Shown here: positions 19,766 through 27,160 of the stretch, piece by piece
How the letters are laid out: every line of letters starts with the position of its first letter
How positions within the stretch are numbered: the stretch's first letter is position 1
NCBI RefSeq assembly: GCF_000245815.1
Contig: NZ_JH601103.1
Location: forward strand, 1 to 64,000
From: Dolosigranulum pigrum ATCC 51524
GTDB taxonomy: Bacteria; Bacillota; Bacilli; Lactobacillales; Carnobacteriaceae_A
Reading direction: 5' to 3'
DNA length: 64,000 nucleotides
Position numbers and translations under genes: made by a program
The notes under the pieces: generated by a model
Databases searched by the model: none
Seen by the model: the letters and a program-made list of their open reading frames with translations, nothing else
Told to the model about the DNA's origin: nothing

Positions 19766-19797
19766 TATTATCATCCTCTCATACTGTAATTTAAAAT

Positions 19798-19841
19798 TTC
19801 ACAATTATTGTATCTCCCTATCATTATAGCAATGTTCACAA
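19798..19841 (-). promoter_or_regulatory. rex promoter with two TTGTGAA half-sites
   Basis: On the minus strand TATAAT (19823-19828) lies between two TTGTGAA heptamers (19835-19841 and 19798-19804). Rex operators are inverted TTGTGAA/TTCACAA pairs; here the copies are in direct orientation, so autoregulation by Rex is only a suggestion. No good -35 box is visible. Confidence 0.4.
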
Positions 19842-19923
19842 AGATAATAAAGATGTTTTCTTATTATAATTATTTATAATGCTCAAAATTGAACAATACA
19901 GTCTAAAAAAGTATATAAAATCA

Positions 19924-19952
19924 TTGAAGTCGCTATCCATCTTTGATATACT
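19924..19952 (+). promoter_or_regulatory. Promoter of siderophore-binding lipoprotein gene
   Basis: TTGAAG (19924-19929), 17-nt spacer, TATACT (19947-19952). Transcription would begin next to the Fur box. Confidence 0.8.
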
Positions 19953-19961
19953 GTTATTAGT

Positions 19962-19980
19962 GAGAATGATTATCATTATC
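19962..19980 (+). promoter_or_regulatory. Fur box
   Basis: GAGAATGATTATCATTATC differs from the 19-bp consensus by one base (third position). It begins about 10 nt after the -10 box, so bound Fur-Fe2+ would block initiation. Confidence 0.92.
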
Positions 19981-20002
19981 AAACATAATAAAATCATTTT
20001 AT

Positions 20003-20027
20003 GAAAACAGCTTCTTACGCTGTTTTC
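20003..20027 (+). other. Leader hairpin before lipoprotein gene
   Basis: GAAAACAGC pairs perfectly with GCTGTTTTC over a 7-nt loop and is followed by TTGATATGTTTTT. It lies between the Fur box and the GTG start at 20070. It may be an RNA stabiliser or weak attenuator. Confidence 0.6.
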
Positions 20028-20069
20028 TTGATATGTTTTTATTTATTATATTACAAAGGAGTCGATATT

Positions 20070-21098
20070 GTGAAGAAATTATTGTCTAGAGGATTACTAT
20101 TGTCAAGTGTCTTATTGGTGGCTGCGTGTAGCCCCAATAATGGAGATGACGCTCAAGTTGAAGAGACCACTGAAGAGGTGAACCAACCCTCCGAAGAAAA
20201 TAGTGATCAAACAGCTACAGATAGTCCATCAGATGAAACTGATAAAGCAACTGCTGACGGAACACTAACCATTATGGATAATGCGGAGCATACGGTTGAT
20301 GTGCCGGCTAACCCACAACGAGTGGCTGTGTTCGATAATGGACAGTTAGATGTTTTGCAGTCACTCGGCTTATCAGACCGTGTTGTCGCTACTGCCTCCG
20401 ATATTTTACCAGACTATTTAAGTGAGTTCAGTGACTTGCCAGTTGCCGGTACACTCTTCGAGATCGACTTAGAAGTGGCGAACGCTGAAGAACCGGAACT
20501 AGCAATTGTCGGTGCCCGTTCCCAAGAAAGTTACGATGGCTTAGCTGATACTGTTCCAACGCTTGACTTAAGTAATACTATCCAAAATATTTGGGAAACC
20601 TTGCAATCAAACTTAGAAACATATGGTAAAATCTTTGGTGTTGAAGAACAAGCTGAAGGAAAAATTCAAGGTTTAGAAGAACAGTTGACCGCTCTTGCTG
20701 AGAATGCTTCCTCATCTGGTTTAAACGCGCTGTTCTTGATGACCAGCGAAGGCCAACTATCCGCTTACGGACCAGGCTCTCGCTTCGGCCATGTTCACGA
20801 TTTATTCGGCTATGAACCGGTTGACAGCGATATTGAAGTCTCTCGTCACGGCATGGATGTTTCCGTTGAATATGTCTTAGAAAAAGATCCTGATGTAATT
20901 TTCTTACTTGATCGCGGAGCAGCTATCGGTGATGAAAGTAGCATTAGTGAATTCGAAGAAAATCCAGTTATTCAAGAAACAACAGCTTATAAAGAAGGCA
21001 ATATCGTTCACTTATCACCTGACATGTGGTACTTAACTGAAGGTGGCTTCATCTCCTTCAAAACAATGATGGACGAAGCGGCTCAACCGCTCAACTAA
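20070..21098 (+). CDS. Iron-siderophore ABC transporter substrate-binding lipoprotein
   Basis: The 342-residue precursor starts at GTG 20070 (AAAGGAG 8 nt upstream) with signal KKLLSRGLLLSSVLLVAAC and lipobox LVAAC, then an acidic Glu/Thr linker to about residue 60. A periplasmic-binding domain of the FepB/FhuD/CeuE class (PF01497) follows: HTVDVPANPQRVAVFDNG, GLSDRVVAT, AGTLFEIDLEVA and VEYVLEKDPDVIFLLDRG. It should capture ferric siderophore at the membrane surface. The Fur box agrees with iron control. No permease or ATPase gene is adjacent, so it must use a transporter encoded elsewhere. An in-frame ATG at 20001 lies in the leader hairpin and is not the start. Confidence 0.92.
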   Translation: MKKLLSRGLLLSSVLLVAACSPNNGDDAQVEETTEEVNQPSEENSDQTATDSPSDETDKATADGTLTIMDNAEHTVDVPANPQRVAVFDNGQLDVLQSLGLSDRVVATASDILPDYLSEFSDLPVAGTLFEIDLEVANAEEPELAIVGARSQESYDGLADTVPTLDLSNTIQNIWETLQSNLETYGKIFGVEEQAEGKIQGLEEQLTALAENASSSGLNALFLMTSEGQLSAYGPGSRFGHVHDLFGYEPVDSDIEVSRHGMDVSVEYVLEKDPDVIFLLDRGAAIGDESSISEFEENPVIQETTAYKEGNIVHLSPDMWYLTEGGFISFKTMMDEAAQPLN

Positions 21099-21119
21099 GC
21101 TAAACACACAATAACAAGT

Positions 21120-21158
21120 TAACCCCTGTTATCTACGCCATGATAACAGGGGGTTTTT
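21120..21158 (+). terminator. Strong terminator after siderophore lipoprotein gene
   Basis: AACCCCTGTTATC pairs with GATAACAGGGGGTT and is followed by TTT. Confidence 0.9.
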
Positions 21159-21269
21159 ATGATTTATAAAATAGTTTTTAGTCTACATCTATTTCATATT
21201 ATTATGCCGAGCCCAACTCCAGAAAGTAATTCTCGTCCTTATTATCATAAATCGCTACCTGCTCCAACT

Positions 21270-21300
21270 AAAAAAGAGCCTCTATATAAGAGACTCTTTC
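21270..21300 (-). terminator. Terminator of murT-like gene
   Basis: On the minus strand AGAGTCTC and GAGGCTCT flank TTATATA, followed by TTTTTTAG. It faces the plus-strand terminator of the convergent gene. Confidence 0.85.
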
Positions 21301-21309
21301 GCTTCATCA

Positions 21310-22488
21310 TTATTCGTCAATAACACCTAATTTAACAAATTCATTGCGGATATCATATAACGCCGTATAGTTCGCAACAATATGCACGACATCATTCTCT
21401 TCACATTTAATGTAGCCAAGCAATTCTTCTGGCGAATTAAATTCGATTAACTCATCAAATCCAGCTCGTCTTGCCCGTTCGCCTAGCGGTTTTTGATACA
21501 TCCCACCGTAATATGTTCGGGTAACTGACATATTAGCGAGTTGCTCGAAGTCAGCTTCGTCTAACCAAGACATGTCTTCCCCATCAGCTGGCTTATTATT
21601 AAACGCTAAGACACACGCCTTCTGACGATTATCTAACTTGATGACGTCAAGTGTCGCATTAAATCCTGCTGTATTCTTCACGAGATTAAATACAACATCT
21701 TTCCCAGCAATATGAATCACTTCCTGGCGTCCTTCAATTCGTTTAAAGTTGCGCAGAGCTTGAGCAATGTGCTCATCACTAATCCCTAATTCCTTTGCTA
21801 CCGCATAAGCTGCCGCCACATTGTACATATTGTACATTCCACTGAATGGAGCCGTCAATGCGGTATCATTTATTTTAAGTTGTGACTGGTTAAGCCCAAT
21901 TGACACATCATGTAGTTTATAATTGGCATTCGCAAAATCTTTTCCAAAGAAGAGCTGGTGATTTTCAATATCAATCTCATGCATTAACTCTAAATCGCCA
22001 TTAAGTATAAGTTTTGCTTGCGGCTGATGCTTCACTCCTGCAAGAATGGTTTGTAAGGTCTGCTCCTTGCTACCTAAGCGATCCACTTGATCATCGAAGA
22101 CATTCGTAATCACCAAGTAATCAATCGTTAATTGCGGTGACAGTTTTCGTACATACACTTCATCTGTCTCCAAGACAGCAATATCTTTGCCCTGTCCTTT
22201 CAAAATAAGTGAAGTGATCAAGCCTTGTTCCATATTAGCACCGGAATCATTCGTCACTACGTCAAATTCCGTACGCAACATTTCTGATAATAAGGCAGTT
22301 GTGGTCGTCTTCCCATTCGTCCCTGTAACCAGAATAACTTGCTTATCTTCTGTCAGATGTGTCAAAATTTGTGGGTCCAATCGCTGAGCTAATTTTCCAG
22401 GTAAACTAGAACCCGACCGTTTCGTTGCGTTTAACCCCATTTTCGCTAATTTTGCTGTGGATGTAGCTATTGTACTTTTTAATGTCAT
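21310..22488 (-). CDS. MurT-like Mur ligase family protein lacking the zinc-ribbon cysteines
   Basis: The 392-residue product starts at MTLKSTIATSTAKLAKMG (22488, GAGGAG site). It has the N-terminal signature SSLPGKLAQRLDPQIL, ATP-binding VTGTNGKTTTTALLSEML (about residues 53-70) and a DUF1727-like C-terminus with DGEDMSWLDEADFEQL. This is the architecture of MurT, which with the glutaminase GatD amidates the D-Glu of lipid II. Two departures are seen. The Cys4 zinc ribbon normally inserted mid-protein is absent: the stretch LNGDLELMHEIDIENHQLF to FSGMYNMYNVAAAYAV has no Cys. No gatD lies beside it. It may be a diverged MurT with gatD elsewhere, or a ligase with another role. Confidence 0.8.
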   Translation of the reverse strand: MTLKSTIATSTAKLAKMGLNATKRSGSSLPGKLAQRLDPQILTHLTEDKQVILVTGTNGKTTTTALLSEMLRTEFDVVTNDSGANMEQGLITSLILKGQGKDIAVLETDEVYVRKLSPQLTIDYLVITNVFDDQVDRLGSKEQTLQTILAGVKHQPQAKLILNGDLELMHEIDIENHQLFFGKDFANANYKLHDVSIGLNQSQLKINDTALTAPFSGMYNMYNVAAAYAVAKELGISDEHIAQALRNFKRIEGRQEVIHIAGKDVVFNLVKNTAGFNATLDVIKLDNRQKACVLAFNNKPADGEDMSWLDEADFEQLANMSVTRTYYGGMYQKPLGERARRAGFDELIEFNSPEELLGYIKCEENDVVHIVANYTALYDIRNEFVKLGVIDE

Positions 22489-22582
22489 ACTTCCTAACTC
22501 CTCAATTATAAATTCACACTTTGACAAAATATTACTATTAACTATCATTTTGTCAGTGTTATTTTTCAAATTAATGCTTTAT

Positions 22583-22611
22583 ATTGTACCGCATTCTTGA
22601 TATAAATTCAA
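22583..22611 (-). promoter_or_regulatory. Promoter of murT-like gene
   Basis: TTGAAT (22606-22611), 17-nt spacer, TACAAT (22583-22588) on the minus strand. It overlaps the spacer after the preceding gene's stop. Confidence 0.7.
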
Positions 22612-22614
22612 TTT

Positions 22615-23529
22615 TTATTTCTGTCTTTCTGCTATTATTTCTAACAACAAGGCAGGATGGTCGGTCATAATGCCGTCCACCTCTTTATCCAATAATGAAT
22701 GCATCGTTGCAGGATCATTGATTGTCCAATAATAGAGTGCAATATTTTGCTTAAGAACGCCTCGAAGCAAATTATTATGCGTTAAATCATGACCCTCTTT
22801 TTCTAGCGGTAGTTGTAAGCTATCCGCATTAATCGTTGTCCAACCATTCAAATAAGCTAAATGTCCTTTAACAAAAGAACGTGCCGCCTGTTCACCCGCA
22901 CCAATCGCGACCTGACCGCCTGAAATTTGTTGAAAATCTTCAATCAAATCATGGTCAAAACTACCGATAACGACTTGATCTTCCATCTGATACTGCTGAA
23001 TCAACTCCCAGACTTTCTGGATCAGCATTGGTTGAAGCACTGGGGCAGTGGTGTCTTTTAACTCAATAAAATAACGTTGCATCGGGAATTGATCAAACAC
23101 TTCTTCTAATCTTGGGATATGAACGCCTTGATCTCGGTACGTATAGTCTCCTGCCTCATCCTGATAATAATAACCCGCATCGAGCACCTCGACTTCGGCA
23201 TAGGTTAGTTCATTAATATGGCCTGATCCATCTGTTGTTCGATCAACCGTCGCATCATGCAAAACAACGATTTCTTCATCTTTCGTCAGATGAACATCAA
23301 GCTCTAGCACATCTACACCTAACTCCACCGATCGTGCGAATGCCGGCAACGTATTCTCCGGGGCATGTGCCCGACCACCTCGATGAGCAATCACTAACGT
23401 CTGATCATCTTCTTTAAAGAAGGCGTGCTTTGGTCGTGGCTTAACTGGCCAAATAAACGCAAGCCCCCAAATAATTAGCACTATTCCAACAATAGCACTG
23501 ATCATTATGAATCCTTTCTTCTTCATCAT
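22615..23529 (-). CDS. Membrane-anchored glycerophosphodiester phosphodiesterase
   Basis: The 304-residue GDPD (PF03009) has one N-terminal membrane helix (about residues 9-27) and an extracellular TIM barrel with IAHRGGRAHAPENTLPAF (catalytic His, Arg, Glu), ELDVHLTKDEEIVVLHD and FIELKD. It should hydrolyse glycerophosphodiesters, or possibly lipoteichoic-acid-type polyglycerol phosphate, at the cell surface and release glycerol-3-phosphate. The start MMKKKG follows GGAGAGGAC. A TATAAT with extended TG lies at 23603-23608. Confidence 0.9.
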   Translation of the reverse strand: MMKKKGFIMISAIVGIVLIIWGLAFIWPVKPRPKHAFFKEDDQTLVIAHRGGRAHAPENTLPAFARSVELGVDVLELDVHLTKDEEIVVLHDATVDRTTDGSGHINELTYAEVEVLDAGYYYQDEAGDYTYRDQGVHIPRLEEVFDQFPMQRYFIELKDTTAPVLQPMLIQKVWELIQQYQMEDQVVIGSFDHDLIEDFQQISGGQVAIGAGEQAARSFVKGHLAYLNGWTTINADSLQLPLEKEGHDLTHNNLLRGVLKQNIALYYWTINDPATMHSLLDKEVDGIMTDHPALLLEIIAERQK

Positions 23530-23693
23530 GTCCTCTCCATCTATATTTTTTGATTACACGATGCTGACTCATTCAGTGCGAACATCGATTCTCATGCACA
23601 ATATTATATCACAGTTCAAAAACAAAATACCTTTATTTTTATTTAAGATTCGTATGGTGCGATGTTGCATGTATACTGATGAAAAATCTCCAA

Positions 23694-23730
23694 AATAAAA
23701 CTACCTCGACGTGCGCATCTCGAGGCAGTT
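23694..23730 (-). terminator. Terminator of thiD-like gene
   Basis: ACTGCCTCGA pairs with TCGAGGTAGT, followed by TTTATTTT on the minus strand. Confidence 0.8.
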
Positions 23731-23754
23731 CAAGCTTTATTTACAGCTCAAAAT

Positions 23755-24594
23755 TTACAGTTCAAAGGTTAAGCACTTATGAACCTCAACATGATCACTC
23801 CGCGTTGCCCATTGATTGGTCGGTCCATTGCCATGTCCAACACTCAATGGATTCTCTAAGGCATCTTGGACAAAACACTTTGCCGTAATAATCGCTTGTT
23901 TAGGATCGTGCCCTTTCGCTAATTCTGCTGTTATACAAGCCGAGAAGGTGTCCCCCGTCCCGTTCAAGTTAGAGGTCTCCACTCGCGGTGCACTTAACCA
24001 GAAGTCTTCCCCATCTGCCAACAAAACGTAATCAGCAGACATTTCACCGTGACCGTGACCACCTTTAATGACGATATTGTTGGCACCGAGAGCTTGCAAT
24101 TCTTGTGCTGCGTCTACCATATCTTTGCTCGTTGTCAACTTGCGTCCCACCATCGCTGCTGCTTCGGCTAAATTTGGCGTCAATATATCCGCCATCGGAA
24201 CAATCTCCTCAGTCAAGACGCGCTCGGCCGACTCTTCTAATAAACGATAGCCGCTTTTTTCGAACATAACCGGATCAACCACCAGTTGACTAAATTGAGC
24301 TGTTTTCAACTGTTTTGCCACTGCTCGAACCGTTCGTGTATCAACTAACATCCCTACTTTCGCCGCACGCACCTTAAAATCTTCATGAATGGCTTCGAAT
24401 TGCTGGGCAATAAAGGCCTCATCGACTGTCATGACACCTTTTGTGCCCAGTGAATTTTGGGCAGTCAGAGCAATCACAATATTTAAACCAAAGACTTTCC
24501 GTTGATGAAAGGTTTTCAGATCTGCCTGCAGACCACATCCTGCGCCCGTATCTGATCCTTCAATTGTCAGTGCTTGAATTGTTTCGTTCGTCAT
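23755..24594 (-). CDS. thiD: ThiD-type hydroxymethylpyrimidine/pyridoxine kinase
   Basis: The 279-residue ribokinase-fold kinase has a GSDTGAGCGLQADLKTF substrate/N-terminal motif, ALTAQNSLGTKGV as in HMP(-P) kinases, VVDPVMFEKSGYRLL, TPNLAEA and the catalytic anion hole NLNGTGDTFSACITAEL. Family members phosphorylate 4-amino-5-hydroxymethyl-2-methylpyrimidine or pyridoxine. No other thiamin gene is nearby, so a salvage role, for either vitamin, is likely. The usual GSDSSGG is GSDTGAG here, a mild variation. It lies 26 nt downstream of a lipoprotein gene, probably co-transcribed. Confidence 0.85.
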   Translation of the reverse strand: MTNETIQALTIEGSDTGAGCGLQADLKTFHQRKVFGLNIVIALTAQNSLGTKGVMTVDEAFIAQQFEAIHEDFKVRAAKVGMLVDTRTVRAVAKQLKTAQFSQLVVDPVMFEKSGYRLLEESAERVLTEEIVPMADILTPNLAEAAAMVGRKLTTSKDMVDAAQELQALGANNIVIKGGHGHGEMSADYVLLADGEDFWLSAPRVETSNLNGTGDTFSACITAELAKGHDPKQAIITAKCFVQDALENPLSVGHGNGPTNQWATRSDHVEVHKCLTFEL

Positions 24595-24620
24595 CGTATC
24601 ATCCTTCCTTTTACCCCTTC

Positions 24621-25214
24621 TTACTTAAACTGTGCCTTAATCACATAAGCGAGTGGAATATCTGCCAGCCCAAGCTGATCAACATCCAATGTTGTAGGGT
24701 CCAAGTCATCCGTCAATAATGCATCTAATTGCTCTTTTACCGTTGACTGCTCCGACGCCTCAAAGGTCATCACTCCAATAATCACCTCTTTATTCGGCGC
24801 TAAATTCTCATAGCTTAAATAGATCGAATGTTGTCCTTTAAACGTCACCCCTTCTAAACTGTCCAATTCATCAACAGTCTCAAGTTCCTCAGTCGGTGTG
24901 ACTAAAGTTATCTCATTTTTTCTCAACCCATGCTTCCCATAATCCATTAACACTTGCATCGATTGCACCTCTGCTGTTTCTGCAAAAGTTAACATACTTG
25001 CAATCGGTTCATCGACTGTCTGTCCAGACTCATAGGTCTCAATCCAAATATCAGCTGTACGTGCTTCGCCTTGCTCATGATGAAAATCAAATGCCATCGC
25101 ACCGTCCGCTTCAATTTTTTTAACCCCTTCAGCTTGTGTAATTTGATTCCCTTCCTTCCCGCAAGCAAACAACAAACCACCCAGAATAAATAATGCCGTT
25201 AATAATTTTTTCAT
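24621..25214 (-). CDS. Lipoprotein of unknown function (paralogue of 47836-48411)
   Basis: The 197-residue precursor starts at MKKLLTALFILGG (25214, AAGGGGG site). Its lipobox LLFAC gives a lipidated Cys near residue 18. The mature part is acidic and ends DQLGLADIPLAYVIKAQFK. That tail and the overall length match the lipoprotein at 47836-48411 (LDLDDVPLAFLIKMRFE), so the two are likely paralogues. I recognise no domain. It probably forms an operon with thiD. Confidence 0.75.
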   Translation of the reverse strand: MKKLLTALFILGGLLFACGKEGNQITQAEGVKKIEADGAMAFDFHHEQGEARTADIWIETYESGQTVDEPIASMLTFAETAEVQSMQVLMDYGKHGLRKNEITLVTPTEELETVDELDSLEGVTFKGQHSIYLSYENLAPNKEVIIGVMTFEASEQSTVKEQLDALLTDDLDPTTLDVDQLGLADIPLAYVIKAQFK

Positions 25215-25233
25215 GATCATCCCCCTTTTGTCC

Positions 25234-25243
25234 ATTATAGCAT
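25234..25243 (-). promoter_or_regulatory. Extended -10 promoter of lipoprotein-thiD unit
   Basis: The minus strand reads TATGCTATAATGG: TATAAT at 25234-25239 with an upstream TG, 20 nt before the start. The -35 is weak. Confidence 0.55.
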
Positions 25244-25262
25244 AGGCACCTCTCCACTCCAT

Positions 25263-25306
25263 AAAAAAACAGCAAGCAACTACTCAGAAAATTTCTAAGT
25301 AATCGC
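25263..25306 (-). terminator. Terminator of glycerol operon
   Basis: A 14-bp stem with G-T pairs (25276-25289 with 25293-25306, 3-nt loop) is followed on the minus strand by TTGCTGTTTTTTT. Confidence 0.75.
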
Positions 25307-25330
25307 CCACTATTTGTATAATACATTGGT

Positions 25331-25669
25331 CTATAAGAAGAATGATAATACTAACCCAGCGAGAATGCCCCCGACAATCGCGGCACATACTCGCGACAGT
25401 GATTCTTTACATAACTTACCGCGGATCAATTCTGCGGTATAAATACCAACACCCGCTGCGACAGCCATATCAACCCAGGCACCGGTCTGATGAATCATTG
25501 GCGTCTCTAGACCGTGATTAATTGACCAGAGCGTTCCAACAATGAAGGCTGCTGCCATCCAACCGCCAATTGGTCCGAAGTCTTCAACTAACTCGCCCCA
25601 TACCAAGCGGATAAAGAGCGGGAACATCGCGGCTCCTACCATCGTTGCAATTGCTAATCCTACTGTCAT
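25331..25669 (-). CDS. Small membrane protein, putative glycerol uptake subunit (second of pair)
   Basis: The 112-residue protein has three or four hydrophobic segments and Gly-rich helices (MVGAAMFPLFIRLVWG, VDMAVAAGVGIYTAELIRG, AAIVGGILAGLVLSFFL). It shares the 'H-x(5-8)-VDMA-x-G-GI' pattern with its upstream neighbour (HQQEEHAFVDMALGIGI against HQTGAWVDMAVAAGVGI), so the pair probably arose by duplication. Its ATG overlaps the neighbour's stop by one base. Similar small membrane proteins accompany dihydroxyacetone kinase operons in Listeria, where they carry the label putative glycerol transporter subunits (Lin0368 family). The role here is inferred from that. Confidence 0.75.
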   Translation of the reverse strand: MTVGLAIATMVGAAMFPLFIRLVWGELVEDFGPIGGWMAAAFIVGTLWSINHGLETPMIHQTGAWVDMAVAAGVGIYTAELIRGKLCKESLSRVCAAIVGGILAGLVLSFFL

Positions 25670-26049
25670 TACTGCTCACCTCTATTTGCTTTCTCTTTGT
25701 CCATCTCGATATCTTGTTCAATATAAGCCGAAAGCACGCCACCGATAATCCCGCCAATAATGACGAAAACTAAGGTTGGAACGGCATCCACCAATGATTG
25801 GCCCCCATTCATGAAGAAATCGCGAGCTAACCCAGCAATTCCAATACCAAGCGCCATATCAACAAACGCATGCTCTTCTTGTTGATGAATTAAACCTAAC
25901 TTGTGATTCAAGTACCAAAGTGGCCCAATAATAATAATCGCTCCAGCAAAGCCACCACCAATACCATATGCACCAGCATAGCCGCCCCATAATCCCATAA
26001 CGAAAATACCAGCAACAAAAAAACCAAGTGTATTTCTAATATGTTTCAT
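25669..26049 (-). CDS. Small membrane protein, putative glycerol uptake subunit (first of pair)
   Basis: The 126-residue protein has helices at about residues 8-25, 33-48, 65-80 and 90-110, and ends in a charged tail (DIEMDKEKANRGEQ). It lies 43 nt after dhaM and overlaps the next gene by one base. It shares the HAFVDMALGIGIAGL pattern with that gene. Together they may form a small channel or transporter. No glpF aquaglyceroporin is present in the operon, which supports an uptake role, but transport has not been shown from sequence. Confidence 0.75.
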   Translation of the reverse strand: MKHIRNTLGFFVAGIFVMGLWGGYAGAYGIGGGFAGAIIIIGPLWYLNHKLGLIHQQEEHAFVDMALGIGIAGLARDFFMNGGQSLVDAVPTLVFVIIGGIIGGVLSAYIEQDIEMDKEKANRGEQ

Positions 26050-26092
26050 CTGTACTCCTCAATTCTGTTTACTTCTTTAATTTCACCCTGCA

Positions 26093-26473
26093 TTAATTAA
26101 ATTGTTGCAGTTCTGCTTTGATCTGCTCGTAGCTAGCCCCTGTTGAAGCAGTGATTCCTGCTGTAAAGGCACTCTCCACTAATGGATAGTCACTGAAATC
26201 ATGAACATGTTCGGCATCATCCAGCATATCAAGTGCTGTTTCAACCGCCATCTTGGCACTTCCGACACCGGCAAAGACATAAATTTCTTCACAATCGGTC
26301 ATTGCTTCTAATGTACTGAGTAGTTCCATTGGGTTTGATCCCAGTTCGCCCTCATCCGTTCCACCATTTGATTTCACGACAAGATTTGACCCGTCACCTG
26401 CCATCTGTTCAATTAGTTCTTTCAAGCCATCTGTAATTTTCTTACTATGAGAGACTAATACAATCCCAATCAT
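26093..26473 (-). CDS. dhaM: Dihydroxyacetone kinase phosphotransfer subunit DhaM
   Basis: The 126-residue EIIA-mannose-fold protein has the phosphorylatable His at residue 9 (VLVSHSKKI). It carries phosphate from HPr of the PTS to the ADP bound in DhaL. GDGSNLVVKSNGGTDEGELGSN and IYVFAGVGSAKMAVE are typical. The short single-domain form is the Firmicutes type. Its usefulness depends on a working DhaK, which appears interrupted here. Confidence 0.93.
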   Translation of the reverse strand: MIGIVLVSHSKKITDGLKELIEQMAGDGSNLVVKSNGGTDEGELGSNPMELLSTLEAMTDCEEIYVFAGVGSAKMAVETALDMLDDAEHVHDFSDYPLVESAFTAGITASTGASYEQIKAELQQFN

Positions 26474-26573
26474 GAATAAACCCCTTTCATTTCGTAGTAA
26501 CTAATGAACACGAATAGCTCCGCGTCGCTACAATCTCTCGCGACGCGACTATCGCTATCGTGCCTTATAAAAT

Positions 26574-27155
26574 TTACTTCACTGCTTCTGCTTCAACTAA
26601 TGCTTGGAAGAAATAGACGCTAGACATTGCGCCCGGATCGATATGTCCCACTGAACGATCACCTAAATAAGACGCTCGACCTTTTTTCGCTTTTAATTCT
26701 TTCGTATCTTCTGCTAGCTGTGCTAAGTCATCGGTGCTTACATCGCCGTCTGCCAACAACTCCAACGCCGGTGTCCAGACATCAACCATGGTTTTGTCCC
26801 CGACGGAACTTTTCCCGCGCTTCGTAATACCGTCTCGTCCGGCTTCTAGTGCCTCTAACAGATCATCGCCATCTGCCAAGGCTTTACTGATTTGTAAGAA
26901 GGCACTACCATATAGCGGACCAGACGCCCCGCCGACTTTGCCCATCAAGGCTTTAGCGGCTGTCTTGAAAACATCGGCTGCTGAATCAAATTCATCTTCT
27001 GCTAAGCTTTCTTGCAATGCCTTAACACCGCGGACCATATTACCACCGTGATCGCCATCTCCAATTGGTGTATCCAATTCACTCAAGTATTCTTTATTGT
27101 CAATAATTTTCTCGCTAAATAATTCTAATGCCTTAATTGCTACTTGTGTATCCAT
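26574..27155 (-). CDS. dhaL: Dihydroxyacetone kinase ADP-binding subunit DhaL
   Basis: The 193-residue all-helical subunit holds ADP-Mg as a phosphate relay: DTPIGDGDHGGNMVRG supplies the Mg-binding Asp residues, then GGASGPLYGSAF, SSVGDKTMVDVW and ASYLGDRSVGHIDPGA. The start MDTQVAIKAL is 8 nt after AGGGTGG. A GTG four codons earlier overlaps the dhaK stop. It is intact, in contrast to dhaK upstream. Confidence 0.93.
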   Translation of the reverse strand: MDTQVAIKALELFSEKIIDNKEYLSELDTPIGDGDHGGNMVRGVKALQESLAEDEFDSAADVFKTAAKALMGKVGGASGPLYGSAFLQISKALADGDDLLEALEAGRDGITKRGKSSVGDKTMVDVWTPALELLADGDVSTDDLAQLAEDTKELKAKKGRASYLGDRSVGHIDPGAMSSVYFFQALVEAEAVK

Positions 27156-27160
27156 ATTAT

